Shown: piece by piece, positions 33,687 to 44,101 of the stretch
How positions within the stretch are numbered: the stretch's first letter is position 1
How the letters are laid out: the number at the start of each line of letters is the position of its first letter
Assembly: GCA_009746045.1 (NCBI GenBank)
Contig: RPFO01000076.1
Coordinates: 3,360,420-3,420,419, forward strand
Direction: 5' to 3'
DNA length: 60,000 nt
From: Mesostigma viride
Taxonomy: Eukaryota; Streptophyta; Mesostigmatophyceae; Mesostigmatales; Mesostigmataceae
Position numbers and translations under genes: made by a program
The notes under the pieces: model-generated
What the model was told of the DNA's origin: nothing
Seen by the model: the letters and a program-made list of their open reading frames with translations, nothing else
The model's database searches: none

Positions 33687-35440
33687 GGGGTCATATTGGG
33701 GCCCAGGGGAGGGGGGGGTGTAGCTGTGTCTGCCCCTGGGAGCGACCCGTGGGGTACCACCTCAGATGCTACGACAGGCGCATTATCCTTCACTACCCAC
33801 CCCAGTGCCCTGTTGGCTGCCAGCTCACTCTCCATGCTATCCCCTTGCTTATAGCCTGCCACCGATGCCCATGGTACCCTATACACCCGATCATTCCACT
33901 CTATGTCTATGACCCGCAGCGGCCAGTCTAACTTTGTGATGGCCCCAGGCCCCTGCATGGTGCCCCGTTTGCCGCTGGGCGAGCTCTCCTTGTGGAACAT
34001 GACCAACTGCCCGACCTCAAAAGCGCTAGACAAATCAGGCAGCGTGGCATCCTTGAGCCGCAGCTTGGCGGCGGTATCCTGTAGATGCTGTTGGTATGCC
34101 TCTACTACCTCGGGTGAGTAGGTGCCCGCTGACAGCCCCCGAGGCGTGACTAGCCCAAAGCCCTTGACATCAAGCACGTGCCTATGGTTGCACACATGCA
34201 TGAGCTCCTTGCACCACGCCGTCTTGACCGCGTAGGATTTGCCATGTGGGTTATCCTGTCGCTTGGCTGCCACAGTCTTGACATAGCTTACAGTGCGATC
34301 TATCATGCCCATATTGCCGTGATCCTCACGCCCCACGATGACCACGGCCTCCATCCCCGGCAAACCTTGCACACAGCGGAACTGCTGGTCTAGCATGAGC
34401 TCCACTACGGGATGAAAGAAAGCCAGGCTGATCTTGATAGCCCTGTGCAGGTCAGCCTCAAACATGTGAGGCAGCGGCTCAATGTAGGTGGCCTTGCTGA
34501 ACCTATCCTTGACTATGAAATAGGTGTCCCCCCCTTCCATGTGCATGACATCCCCCACAAGGTACCCTCGCTCCAAGGGTGGAGTCTTGGCATGCCGCCT
34601 ACGCGACTTCTTCCTGATCTTGATGCAGGCAGGACACTGAGCACGCACATTCTTCAGCTCGTTGTATAAAGGTGCCCCCAACATGTGTGCCCCCTCTACC
34701 TCGGCTTGGGCCTCATGCCCGTATGCACGGTGCATCTGGTATGCTAACAGTTTCAGGGTGACAGCCTGAGGTGCAGTGGCATTGTCAGGATTCTCAACAG
34801 GTGGGGTGACTACTGGGGTAGTGACATTGGCTAACTGGGCAGCTTCAGAGGCTGCACGAAAGGCCGCCCGTGTGAGCACCTTGCCAATGTGAAGATCCAC
34901 ACTAGGGTGGTGTGTACCGAGAACATCTGCCCGCCCAGCATTCTCTTGCACTGTCACAACATTCCTCATAGGCCCAACCGCCCCAGTATCTAGCTGGGGT
35001 GCTGCAGTAGTGCTTGGTCGCTCGGCGTTGTACACACCCGACCTAGAAGACACCACATTGCTTAGGTCACGCATTGTAGACCCGTGCTCAGGAAGCACGT
35101 GATCCTGGCGCGACAGAGCCAGAGCAGCATCAACGGATTGCGTGAGCACATCACGGAATGAGACAGAGGATGCAGTCACGTTCCTTTTAGGAACGACATC
35201 AGGCTCTACGACGGCCCGGTTCAGCGTGACGCATTGAGCAAAAGAAGGGGTATCGAGCGTGCTCTCACCTGACTTTCGTGCTGCCCGTCGCTCTGCCCAC
35301 TCCTCGCGTGTGCCGTGGACGACGATACGCTTGGCCTTGCACGCCTCCACGCTGTGACCACGCAGAACGTCGTGGCACTTGCGGCAAAGGTTGTCCTCGA
35401 GCTCCAGGTCCGGGCGAACTCGGCAGTCATCCCGGACATG
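33653..35440 (-). CDS. copia 2: zinc knuckle and integrase
   Basis: The frame begins upstream of its first ATG (35350): LCRKCHDVLRGHSVEACKAK is a CCHC knuckle with wider spacing (Cx2Cx6Hx4C). It overlaps the end of gag in another frame, as for gag-pol frameshifting. The integrase has HHCC (HRAYGH...RAQCPAC), Asp in GDVMHM and Asp in ELMLDQQF, but the third acid is Asp (GMIDRTVS) where copia 1 and 3 have Glu. A C-terminal FEVGQLVMFHKE region follows. A stray DTGA (PQLDTGAVGP) occurs in the linker near residue 128 but lacks a following protease fold and is absent from copia 1 and 3. Confidence 0.85.
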   Translation of the reverse strand, partial: HVRDDCRVRPDLELEDNLCRKCHDVLRGHSVEACKAKRIVVHGTREEWAERRAARKSGESTLDTPSFAQCVTLNRAVVEPDVVPKRNVTASSVSFRDVLTQSVDAALALSRQDHVLPEHGSTMRDLSNVVSSRSGVYNAERPSTTAAPQLDTGAVGPMRNVVTVQENAGRADVLGTHHPSVDLHIGKVLTRAAFRAASEAAQLANVTTPVVTPPVENPDNATAPQAVTLKLLAYQMHRAYGHEAQAEVEGAHMLGAPLYNELKNVRAQCPACIKIRKKSRRRHAKTPPLERGYLVGDVMHMEGGDTYFIVKDRFSKATYIEPLPHMFEADLHRAIKISLAFFHPVVELMLDQQFRCVQGLPGMEAVVIVGREDHGNMGMIDRTVSYVKTVAAKRQDNPHGKSYAVKTAWCKELMHVCNHRHVLDVKGFGLVTPRGLSAGTYSPEVVEAYQQHLQDTAAKLRLKDATLPDLSSAFEVGQLVMFHKESSPSGKRGTMQGPGAITKLDWPLRVIDIEWNDRVYRVPWASVAGYKQGDSMESELAANRALGWVVKDNAPVVASEVVPHGSLPGADTATPPPPLGPNMTPWMGGMRMGWV

Positions 35441-36441
35441 GCGACGTCCGAAGCAGCGCTCACAGCGTTGCTTGTGCAGTCAGTAGACGCCCCCTGCTGC
35501 CGCTTGGCCGGGGGATGATCACCCTGCTTGGCGTCGCCACCATGCCCGCGCTTGCGCCCTCGCTGGCCCCCGTTGTTGCCGTGGCCGACGACCTTTTTCA
35601 GGATGGCCGTAAGCTCCGACCGCGTAATTGGAGCCTCTGCGCCTGAAGAAGAAGACGCGCCGGCATCCACCTTGCGCAGGGATGGCAGAGCAGCCGAGGC
35701 AGCCGGCTTGGACTGCGCACTCTTGAAGCATGAGATTAAATACAGCATGCCCTCGTCGAAACTGACAGCACTCTTCTTTTTGAGTTCCGTCGCTATGGTC
35801 AGATGCACATCCGACGACAGGTCGCATTTCTTGAGAAATCGATTGCACAGGAAAATGGGCTTGAGAGTATCTAGCAGCTTGTGCTTGTGCACCAAGACCT
35901 GGAAATCACGTGCAGCCCCGGGCAAATTTGCCTTATTATTAACTGCATAGCCCTCGAAGTCATTGAAGGCTTGCTCGTCGGCCTCTTCCTTAGACCGCGA
36001 CAAGTGGGCATCTAGACCGTTGTAAAAAACTTCCCAGGTTTGTTTGTTGTCGTCCGCAATGCGAACTAGATTGGCAATGTTTGGGTGCTTTGTTGTACTG
36101 CAGAATACTGCACGGAACTTGCCAATCAGCTCCGAATCTTTGTCTGCGCGTCCATCGCGCAGACGCTTGAGAGCAGCTAGAAAATCTGCTGCGTCGTCCG
36201 CCGTATAGTCGGCAGGTAGATCCGCGGGCACCTCCGTTTGCTTGAGAGGGCCGCGATTCAGTGCATCGTCAGCAGCAAGCATCAGATGCTTGAACTGCTT
36301 GGCCAGTTCAGGTTGCGCCACGAGGGTTTGCATCAACCTCGTGGCCTCGTCCGCACTAAAGCGTGGCAGGACGGACCCTGCGGCCTCGCCACTTGGCGTA
36401 TCTGTGTGTTCGCCCGTGCGGCTCCGTGTACCGGAAGCCAT
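35221..36441 (-). CDS. Gag of copia 2
   Basis: Starts at 36441 (MASGTRSRTGEHTDTPSGEA), about 20 bp after the LTR. An alpha-helical, Gag-like region spans residues about 60-270 (AADFLAALKRLRD...; WEVFYNGLDAHLSRSKEEAD), followed by a basic Gly/Lys/Arg patch (GGQRGRKRGHGGDAKQGDHP). The useful frame probably ends near 35430, where the pol frame with the zinc knuckle takes over; the last 60 codons look out of frame. It lacks the long coiled-coil extension of copia 1. Confidence 0.75.
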   Translation of the reverse strand: MASGTRSRTGEHTDTPSGEAAGSVLPRFSADEATRLMQTLVAQPELAKQFKHLMLAADDALNRGPLKQTEVPADLPADYTADDAADFLAALKRLRDGRADKDSELIGKFRAVFCSTTKHPNIANLVRIADDNKQTWEVFYNGLDAHLSRSKEEADEQAFNDFEGYAVNNKANLPGAARDFQVLVHKHKLLDTLKPIFLCNRFLKKCDLSSDVHLTIATELKKKSAVSFDEGMLYLISCFKSAQSKPAASAALPSLRKVDAGASSSSGAEAPITRSELTAILKKVVGHGNNGGQRGRKRGHGGDAKQGDHPPAKRQQGASTDCTSNAVSAASDVAMSGMTAEFARTWSSRTTFAASATTFCVVTAWRRARPSVSSSTAHARSGQSDGQHESQVRARSIPLLLLNASR

Positions 36442-36460
36442 CGGGATTTTTATGAATACA

Positions 36461-36579
36461 AGTTAAAGCCCGACCGGCTGAGCTATGGCGGTCGGTCACG
36501 TTGAGCTTGGGATAAGGTGAACACAGAGAACTGCTGTCGGAGCTGGCCCACCACTGGTTTATGTCTTAGCCAGCAAACC
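36461..36579 (-). repeat. partial right (5') LTR of copia 2
   Basis: 119 bp identical to 30646-30764, then an abrupt switch to the gypsy LTR terminus TGTTACG at 36580. The remaining LTR should lie beyond the gypsy element. Confidence 0.85.
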
Positions 36580-37161
36580 TGTTACGTCCCGGCCCAGACT
36601 CACCTAGCCTGAGCTACGTAGCGAAAGACCCTTCTTGCCGGAATTAGGAATAATCCAAGATAGCCTAAAGTAGGTTGCGCTTCACGACGTGAGTCGTGAG
36701 ATATCTGGCATCACGGCTTAATGCCAAGCTAATTAGTTCACACTTATAATGGCTAGCAATACCAATTACAAATGGATAATGCCCCGGGCTCAATGTGTAG
36801 GCGTATTCGCACTTATCAATCATTAAACCAAGAGGACGAGACTCTCGTCCTCGGACCAATTTAACCTAGGTTGATTGCGGCGCAGATACATGCCAATTTC
36901 CCTGGACCAATCCAAGCCAAACATTCCACGTAGGATCCGGGCCGACATCGACCCTCAACTACAGGATCCACGCCTAGTACTACGAATGGACTCAGAACTG
37001 ACGCGGCGCCACCGCACCGGTTCCTAAAAGGGCAACCTAGGACCAAAATAACTAGTCCAATTCACACAAGAGTCAATGTCCATAAAACTTAGTACAACGG
37101 CCACAAGGCCTTAGTAATTTATTCCATTGTTACGTCCGACCTAAAGGGCCGGGACGTAACA
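36580..37161 (-). repeat. 3' LTR of the gypsy element (582 bp)
   Basis: Bounded by TGTTACGTCCCGGCCC and its inverted copy GGGCCGGGACGTAACA, the canonical TG...CA form. On the minus strand a polypurine tract TGGGGGGGGAGGAG (37162-37175) lies directly before it, which fixes the orientation. The 219 bp between this tract and the third ORF are non-coding. Confidence 0.88.
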
Positions 37162-37380
37162 CTCCTCCCCCCCCACGGGGGTCGGTAGTCCCTACCGTAC
37201 AAAGGTATAATAGGATCACACAACAAGACTACTATGAGAGTACTATGTCCCGACCTCGGTTCACCCGCAGGTCAGTAATGCCAGTTCCTCTAGAGGTCGA
37301 TACACAAGCCCAACCCTGACGTAGTAGCCAAAACCTTGGGGATTGGACTCCGCTATCCATCCCGAACTAAACGATTTACT

Positions 37381-37629
37381 CTAGCGTCCACCGCTAGTAG
37401 CCCGCCGCAGCTGCTGGGCCTCAAGGAGAGCCCGTCGCCCCGCAGGGGTCATGATATGAGTCATCACCCCTGGATGCGCACGTAGGTCCGCCTCGAAGGC
37501 GATCTGATATGGGGACGTCTTCTGCCGACCCAACCGGGACAGCTCGACCCACGTGCCCGGGGGCCACATGGCCAGGAACCCGGCGAGGTACTGGGGGTGG
37601 GTAAAGAGAAGGGTCAGTGCCGACCAATC
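37381..37629 (-). CDS. C-terminal end of the gypsy third ORF
   Basis: Encodes WSALTLLFTHPQYLAGFLAM, continues through WVELSRLGRQKTSPYQIAFE and stops at 37381. It joins in frame to ...RDHRCGVAD at 45458 once copia 3 and one copy of its 5-bp duplication are removed. The apparent longer frame starting inside the copia LTR is an artefact. Confidence 0.8.
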   Translation of the reverse strand, partial: DWSALTLLFTHPQYLAGFLAMWPPGTWVELSRLGRQKTSPYQIAFEADLRAHPGVMTHIMTPAGRRALLEAQQLRRATSGGR

Positions 37630-38246
37630 AGTTGTGAGGGTAAGAATGCCACGAATTCCGCCATGGTTCTTGCAGGAAGTTGCCTTTATTAACAATCAGG
37701 AAACACAGACGTAAGTCACGTCACTTCCAAGACTGCACGCAGCACAGACGACAGGGTCGCAGTGCCAAGAGAACGTGCACGCAAGAACTAGCGTCCCGGT
37801 GTGACCAAGTCACTCATATAGCTTACTAGGGACGCGTCCAAGTATTCAGCTGCACTGTCACAGCTGAACTGTCAATCAATTGATTACACAGACTCTGGCA
37901 CGCCTTTGGCGCGCAGATCTATCAATTGTCCATACGGCTAGTCCTGTGGACCTATCCGTACACTAGTCAGCATCAATTGTCTCATAGGTCCTGGCGCGCT
38001 ACAGTGCGCCTACCTATCAATTGACCATCAAGTCCTGTACAAGTCCTGTCAACGTCCTGCGGACTATCAAAGTGACACTTGTACATCCTGTGTCCGTACG
38101 CGCCCACAGTGGCGCGCCGGGTACTGTCGGCACAGCCTAGGAAACGTCATAACTTTTACGTTCCTTAACCAAATGAGGCGTTCAAGGTGCCGTTGGAAAG
38201 AGCGTAACAATCTCTATCCATCTAACGTAAATCCTTTACGTTAACT
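37630..38246 (-). repeat. 3' LTR of copia 3
   Basis: 617 bp, AGTTGTGAGGGTAAGAATGC to CGTTAACT on the plus strand, identical on inspection to 44836-45452. Confidence 0.95.
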
Positions 38247-39194
38247 CCAATCCCTTCTTTTCTTTAGGGTCACATCCCCTGCCAGGGACCCTTGAAGTAG
38301 CTTGAAATGTCCTTCACTCCAGCTTGAAGCTTGAACAGATGTCTTTAATGGCCAATGCCATTCCCCCAGCCCTTTCTTTTAAGGAACTGGAAAAGAAACA
38401 GATCTGCCACAGGGAAAACCATTTCATGAGAAATGGAGAAAACCTATGGAAGTGGCATTACAGAGTACCACCAGATATTAGAAGCACACAAAATTAAATA
38501 CATACAGGTTAATTCTATGAGGTCTTCTCCAGGAATTAATCCCATCACCTCGGTAGAGCCTCCAGTACAATGACCTTCTGGCGGTGAGTTACATTAATCC
38601 CAGATACTAATCCCATAAAACCCAGTACATATTCAATATAAGTACAATAAATCCATGACAATTAAAATACCACTTGACAAAGTAAGGCGTATTACAATAG
38701 TTTGCCTGTCATTCTCTCAACAGGGGTCTATTGGCGCCCGTCTTACGGCGCCCGTCTACTTGCCAGATGGTAAACTGCCACAGCAAACAAATGACAAAAT
38801 GAAACACATAGGCAACAATTAAATCCTGCCCTGGGGAACTAGGGAAGTCTGAACAGGCAAACACCTGAACAGGCCAGCTTGTAGAAACATAATACCAGGG
38901 AATCGAACCCCGCCCTATAAACCCCAGAATAAAGGTTCCCAGACCATTGTGAGAAGTATGTACAAATATACATTTCTTTTAAAATAGAATACATGGTCTG
39001 TAATGGACCTGTCAACCTTGTGTAGTCAACAGCATGAACCCCAGCCAAAACCTGGCTGTATCCTGATTAAAATCAGAGTGAGTGTACCATGGTCCATGAG
39101 CCTTAGTACAGACTAAAATACAGGTATTATGCCAGTCACAATGCTGACACTACCACACAATCTGCTCTCCAATGCCCTATAACCATGCACCAGC
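38247..39194 (-). other. 3' untranslated region of copia 3
   Basis: About 950 bp between the RNase H stop and the LTR. AT-rich, no supported ORF. It ends with the purine-rich priming tract next to the LTR. It is unusually long compared with copia 1 (about 380 bp) and copia 2 (about 380 bp). Confidence 0.6.
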
Positions 39195-42120
39195 TTAGAC
39201 AGCTTGCTGAGATGGGTCCATCAGAGACTGAAGAACCTTGTATTGCACTGCTGCCTTCTGCACTAGCTTGGTCAAAGCATCAGCAGGATTGTCAACCCCA
39301 GGGATATGCTCAATATTGGCCAAGGAGGACAACTCCTTAAGAAGGAGATAATCCAAGTCCCTACTTCTGGCCATCTGCCTGTGCACAAACTGCACCATCC
39401 CCATGGAGTCTGTTTTTAGAAGAGTGGTAACCTGAAGTGGCCAAGGAGTGTTAGAAGTCATCTGATGAAGCAACTCCTTCAGATAAAGGCTTGTGTGAAT
39501 GCCTTCACAAATAGCCCTGCATTCTGCCACATCACTGCTGACAGCCACCCGTTTGTGCAGGCGACTAAACCAGCTCACCAAACTCCCCAGGCCTTCCTGT
39601 CTGAGCACAAAGAGCCCTGCAGCCCTGCCCCTGACCTTGGAGACCTGCCTGCTGTCCATTGAGCTATCCACATACAGCTCCATGCAAATGGGTTGTGATA
39701 AATCCACTGCAGACAACAGAATGCCAGATGAAGCCCTGACCTGATCAGCCACCTTGGCAGACCCTAGCTCCACCAGCATGTCATCAGGCAACCTGGCTAT
39801 GACCATAAGGTCTGGCCTGGAAATGCCTGCCACCCAAGCAACCATGCCCCTCACCATGGGACACAGTGCCTGTGTGATGGTTGGAGGAAGCTTGCTAATG
39901 AGGGTCTCTTGATAGTCATTGCCCCCCACCAGCAGCATACGCCACTCCCCTCCCTTCTTCACCAGTGTGGCCTCCATGCCCACAAACAGCAGAGGCTCAT
40001 TCTCCACCTGCCATTGCTCCCTACCCAGAGGAAACTTGGACTTAATGATGGTGATCAGCTCCTTAAGCCACGACGTGGGAGCTATCAGATGTAGGTCATC
40101 CCCGTGCAGCGAAGCATACACTGGCAGGCCTTCCCATTGCCCCAGAAACAGACAGGGGTCTACAGGAGAGACCTTCAAGTTGCAATGCTCCTTCAGGAAA
40201 CGGTTGAGAGTCTCCCTCCAGATTATTGGACTTGACCTCAGGCCCTCCAGGCCCTTGAGGATTTTAAGGAACTCCGTGTGGATGTCCCTTTTCCATACAG
40301 CAGGCACCCTAACATAGAAAGGCGTCTTGCCCTCCCACTTTTCCTGTGCCACATCTGCATCACCCTCCAGAAATGCCCTCTTGAAGTCTATCACCACTGA
40401 GCCATAGTCCAAGCCCTTGTTGAGAAGGCCTAGAAAGACACACAGCAGCAGCCTCCAAGTATCATGCAGCATGCCAGGGGTATACAACTCCTCAGCAGTG
40501 CACTCACCAGTACCCTTGAACTCATTCAGCACTGGCCTGACATGTGGTACCTTGACCCCGTCCACCTCCTTCATCTTGATGACAAACTTGAGCTTGAGTA
40601 GACGTCGTGCAGGAGGCAGGTCATTGACAGGTTCCACGCATTTCTTGGAGATCCAGTCCTCCCCAGATTTAATCAGACCCAGTGTGACCTGGGGACACAT
40701 AATGGGAGAGGACATGAGCTTCACCAGGCCTTGGTAGTTGATAGGGCTGTGTCCAGCAAGTGAGTGAGGACCAATGCCCAAACTGCTTGGATGACTAGCA
40801 GCTGGCAGTATGAGGTCATCAACCAAGGGCTCCTGCCCCTGGCACACTTGCACACGCTTAACCGTCCTGGTTACTGCACGTGATAGGTGAGTGGTCCTGA
40901 AATTAATCAGTGGGACCTGACCAGCCCCTTCCTTAGTCAGGAGAGAGGACGTGATCACTACCCCATCCTGGCATAGGAAATTCTGCCCCAGAAGAGCAGG
41001 TCCTTGATAGCCCTCCAAGACACAAAAAGCAGTGTCCTGTCCAAGGATAGGAATGAATACCTCACCCAGTACCTTCACGTGTACCCCGCCACTGAAGTCA
41101 GACACAAACTGATAGCTGGGTTCAGACATGCTGTACCCTGCTGCAGCCCTGGTCCCAATAATGGAGACCTGAGAATTAGTGTCTACCTCTAAGGCAGTGT
41201 CCAGCCCCAGATTGCCATGCCACCTGAGCTTGGCTACCTTGGGCTGCTTCTTGGCCCTTTGTAGAGCCCCAATCAATCCAGCCAAACTTGTCCCCCTGGG
41301 CTTGGTTAGTGCCTTGGGCTTGACAGTTGACTCCCCAGCTGTTGACCTTGCAGCCTGTTCAACAAGTACCTCTGCAACCTGGCCAGGGCTGACAGATTCC
41401 CCTGCAACAGATGTGGTCGTTGCGTCAGTGATGTCACCTGGGACCTGAAAATCCTGCAGATCCTGTGAGCCTTGTGCCTGACTGCCCTCATTCATCAGGT
41501 TAGGCTTGACATATGACCAACTCAGCCGGTGTACATGCTTTGGTTCGTCCTCCATGCTGACCAAGCATGCGTGGCTAGCTTCATCAACCTGGGTAACCAC
41601 CCCAGGACTCCAGCTACCACGTTTGCCATAAAGGCTAGGTTCCTTCCAAGCTAGGACCTTCTGACCCACTTGTGGCTCCAGCATCTTCCAACCCCGGTCC
41701 TTCTCCCTCAGCTTGGCAAAGGTGACATGTGCAGCATGTTTCCAGCCCTCCAGCACATGTGGTGGGCACAGGCCATGATATAGACCCATTGGGCTGACAG
41801 CAACTCCATCATAGTAGAAGTTAACCCTGCTGTTCAGCTGCTGCTCCACGTTCCTCAGCCATGCACTCCTGACAAGTGCAGGTGCAGACAAGGGTACCCA
41901 GTCTTCAGAGATGATCAATTTCTTGACCTCCTGGATTGCCCTCTCGATAGCACCCTGCTGCCCATGAGCCTCCCTAGGTGTAACCAGCAACTCAGGAAGG
42001 GTAGGATCACCCTTGAGATGCTGAAACTGCATGTCCACCTGGATCCTTGTGGTAGGAAACTTGGCTCTTACATTCTGCAGGGCAGCCAGCAAGTACCTGT
42101 TCTTCATAGAAGGTAAATGC
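39195..42120 (-). CDS. copia 3: end of integrase, retropepsin-like domain, RT and RNase H
   Basis: The frame opens with the second half of the integrase core (IQVDMQFQ, then QGAIERAIQEVK with the catalytic Glu) and its C-terminal part (GQKVLAWKEPSLYGKRG). The protease-like domain is LEVDTNSQVSIIG ... VFIPILGQDTAFCVLEGYQG ... PALLGQNFLCQDGVVI. RT includes RLLKLKFVIKMKEVDG, VIDFKRAFLEGD, GLRSSPIIW and PVYASLHGDDLHLI. RNase H has WFSRLHKRVAVSSDVAECRA, LLKTDSMGMVQ and PADALTK. About 975 codons without a stop, the most complete of the three copies. Confidence 0.92.
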
Positions 42121-42679
42121 TCAGCACCTTGTATTTCGTGTACCTGTCCACGCACACCAACAGTTGCATGCCCCTGATGTGTTGGATATCACACTGCAGA
42201 TCACCAATGCTCTGAGGTAGAGCTTTGGCATGTGATTTCCTGGGCTTGTTGGAGGACAACTGGCACTTACACCGTGAGGCAGCTTGCTGACACGCCTTAA
42301 GAAGGGGTGCCCTGCCCATACGGAAGGCAAAGTTGTTTGACAGAGAAGTGGCATGCCCAAACATGTTGTGGATTCGGGCACCCAACTCCTGGTACACAGA
42401 GGAAGCAGTCCCTGGCACAGTCAGGACTGTGCTGTCAGGTTGTCCAGCATCACCATGCTGACTTCCATCCTGTTCTGACTCAGAGCCTGAGTCACCCTGC
42501 TCATGCCCAACACCTGGACCGCCAGCAGGGACCACATGCATACCACCAGAGGCCTTCACACCCCTCTGTGGTTGTACATTGGTTTCTCTCAAAATGAGAG
42601 GTCCACCCTCGTGCCCAGCACGAGGATGCATAGGGTCAGACATACTTACAGCTGCATCAGCTGTCAAGGACGTCTTCAT
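42104..42679 (-). CDS. copia 3: N-terminal integrase piece
   Basis: Contains the HHCC-like region (HNMFGHATSLSNNFAFRMGR ... CQQAASRCKC) and the first catalytic Asp (GDLQCDIQHIRGMQLLVCVD). The frame shifts near 42110-42120 into the longer pol frame, so the integrase is split between two frames. A programmed shift is unlikely in mid-core; a mutation or assembly error is more probable. Confidence 0.75.
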   Translation of the reverse strand: MKTSLTADAAVSMSDPMHPRAGHEGGPLILRETNVQPQRGVKASGGMHVVPAGGPGVGHEQGDSGSESEQDGSQHGDAGQPDSTVLTVPGTASSVYQELGARIHNMFGHATSLSNNFAFRMGRAPLLKACQQAASRCKCQLSSNKPRKSHAKALPQSIGDLQCDIQHIRGMQLLVCVDRYTKYKVLSIYLL

Positions 42680-42820
42680 AGGAACCTGTACCTCTCCAGG
42701 TGACCTGGGGCCACACTGAACCTGGAGATCACCCTCTTGTTGCCCAGATATAAAATCTGCATTGGAGCACCTGGCCTCCCCCTTGGGTGAATTAAGGTGT
42801 GTAGGGGTTGCCTCAGACAG

Positions 42821-43932
42821 TCACTGCTCCTTGTTGTCTTCTTGCTGACTGCCCTTTGAAGGCTGGCCTGCCTGGGACTTGTTGTTGTTCTTCTTGTTGT
42901 TGTTGTTATTCTTGTTGCTGCCCTGGCCCTGGGACTTCTTGAAGCTGGGACACTCCTTCTTGATGTGCCCCCACCCCTTGCACAGGTAGCATTGTATCTT
43001 GGACTTGCCCTGGCCACTGCCCCCATTGTCAGACGCGTTGCCCTGCTTGGGCTGACCACCCACCCGCCTGAACACCGACTTGGAGTGTGACCTCCTGTCA
43101 GAATCAGGTGAATGATCTCCCTTGCGCTTGTGATGGTTGCCCCTACGCCCTCCTTGGCTTCGGTCAGCCTCAGACGTCTTGGAGCCACCCTGGGTACGCC
43201 CGCCTGCCTGGGTAGCCTTCACTGCTGGCACTCCACCCTCAAACAGCTCCTCTGCCTCGAGTGCTTGTTTGATGATGACCTTGTAGGCCTTCAGGGTAGA
43301 GTGTGGGGCACACATGACTTTTAAGGAGCCACGTGTCGCCTTATCCAGCCCAGAAACCTTGAGCCAGTTGGTTAGGGCTATGTTATCAGCGACATTAAAG
43401 CCGTGAGCCCTGCCCTCCTCAACCATCTTACAATAGTTGAGAAAGTTCTGGATCAGGTCCCCCTTGACCTCCCACCCTTGGTACTTGTCCTGCCAATGGA
43501 TCCACTTCTTCCTCTGTCCTCCAGCAGCTCCTTCAGCTCAGCCACGTACAGTGCCCAGGCCTTATTGGCCTTTTTGCACTCCCTGGTTAGGTCCTTAATC
43601 TGGTCAGTACACTTGCCAAAAGTGCTACTGCCTATCCAGATTTGATAGTAATTTGTACCACCGTACAAGCTAGGGAACCCTTCCAATCCCTCCACAAACT
43701 CTTCAGCCTGCTTAGGCTTGGAGTCTGAGGTTACAGGCTGCAACTGATTGACAATTAAAAGACCCTGTGTGGTAAGATCAAAGCCATGAATAGCTTGTGC
43801 ATTATTATTATTGTGAGGAAGGTTGGTAATCTCTCCGGTAAGCCCCACGTCATCTACGTGAGCGGTTCCACTACCAGCACCCCCATTATTATTCCCACTG
43901 GCTGGACCCTTGCTACGGCGTCCCTCAGCCAT
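42821..43932 (-). CDS. Gag of copia 3 (one frameshift)
   Basis: Starts at 43932 (MAEGRRSKGPASGNNNGGAG). A helical capsid-like region includes EFVEGLEGFPSLYGGTNYYQ. Near 43510 the frame shifts and continues as KKWIHWQDKYQGWEVKGDLI, then NIALTNWLKVSGLDKATRGS. A basic tract precedes the zinc knuckle CYLCKGWGHIKKEC (Cx2Cx4Hx4C) near 42990, followed by an Asn/Lys-rich tail. It binds element RNA in the particle by family analogy. Confidence 0.8.
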
Positions 43933-44101
43933 CCTGCACTACCAGCTATTCAAAGAACACCTTAACGAAGCAGCAGAAAATATGTACAAAATTTTTGTGT
44001 CGCCTCTGCCGCCTGCGCCGGTGTCGCTGCCGCCCCCGCGAATTGCCGCCGAAATTCGACAAAAAAATGTCGACAAGTACTGCAGAAGAAAATTAGGCCG
44101 A

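Larger units (their letters stand above)
30646..36579 (-). mobile_element. copia-type LTR retrotransposon 2
   Basis: Minus-strand element: gag from 36441, zinc knuckle and integrase to 33653, protease-like domain, RT and RNase H to 31368. The first 119 bp of the left LTR (30646-30764) recur at 36461-36579, where the right LTR is cut by the gypsy element. No insertion lies within its coding part, but gag, integrase and RT are in three overlapping frames. Confidence 0.88.

Noticed and set aside
34970-34990. DTGA motif in the copia 2 linker as the missing upstream protease
   Set aside because: No flanking retropepsin strands, the next LG motif is only about 25 residues away, and the motif is absent from copia 1 and 3.
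37381-37695. 104-codon frame starting MLIKATSCKNHGG
   Set aside because: Its first 22 codons come from the copia 3 LTR; the real content is the end of the gypsy third ORF. The same false start occurs at 44901.
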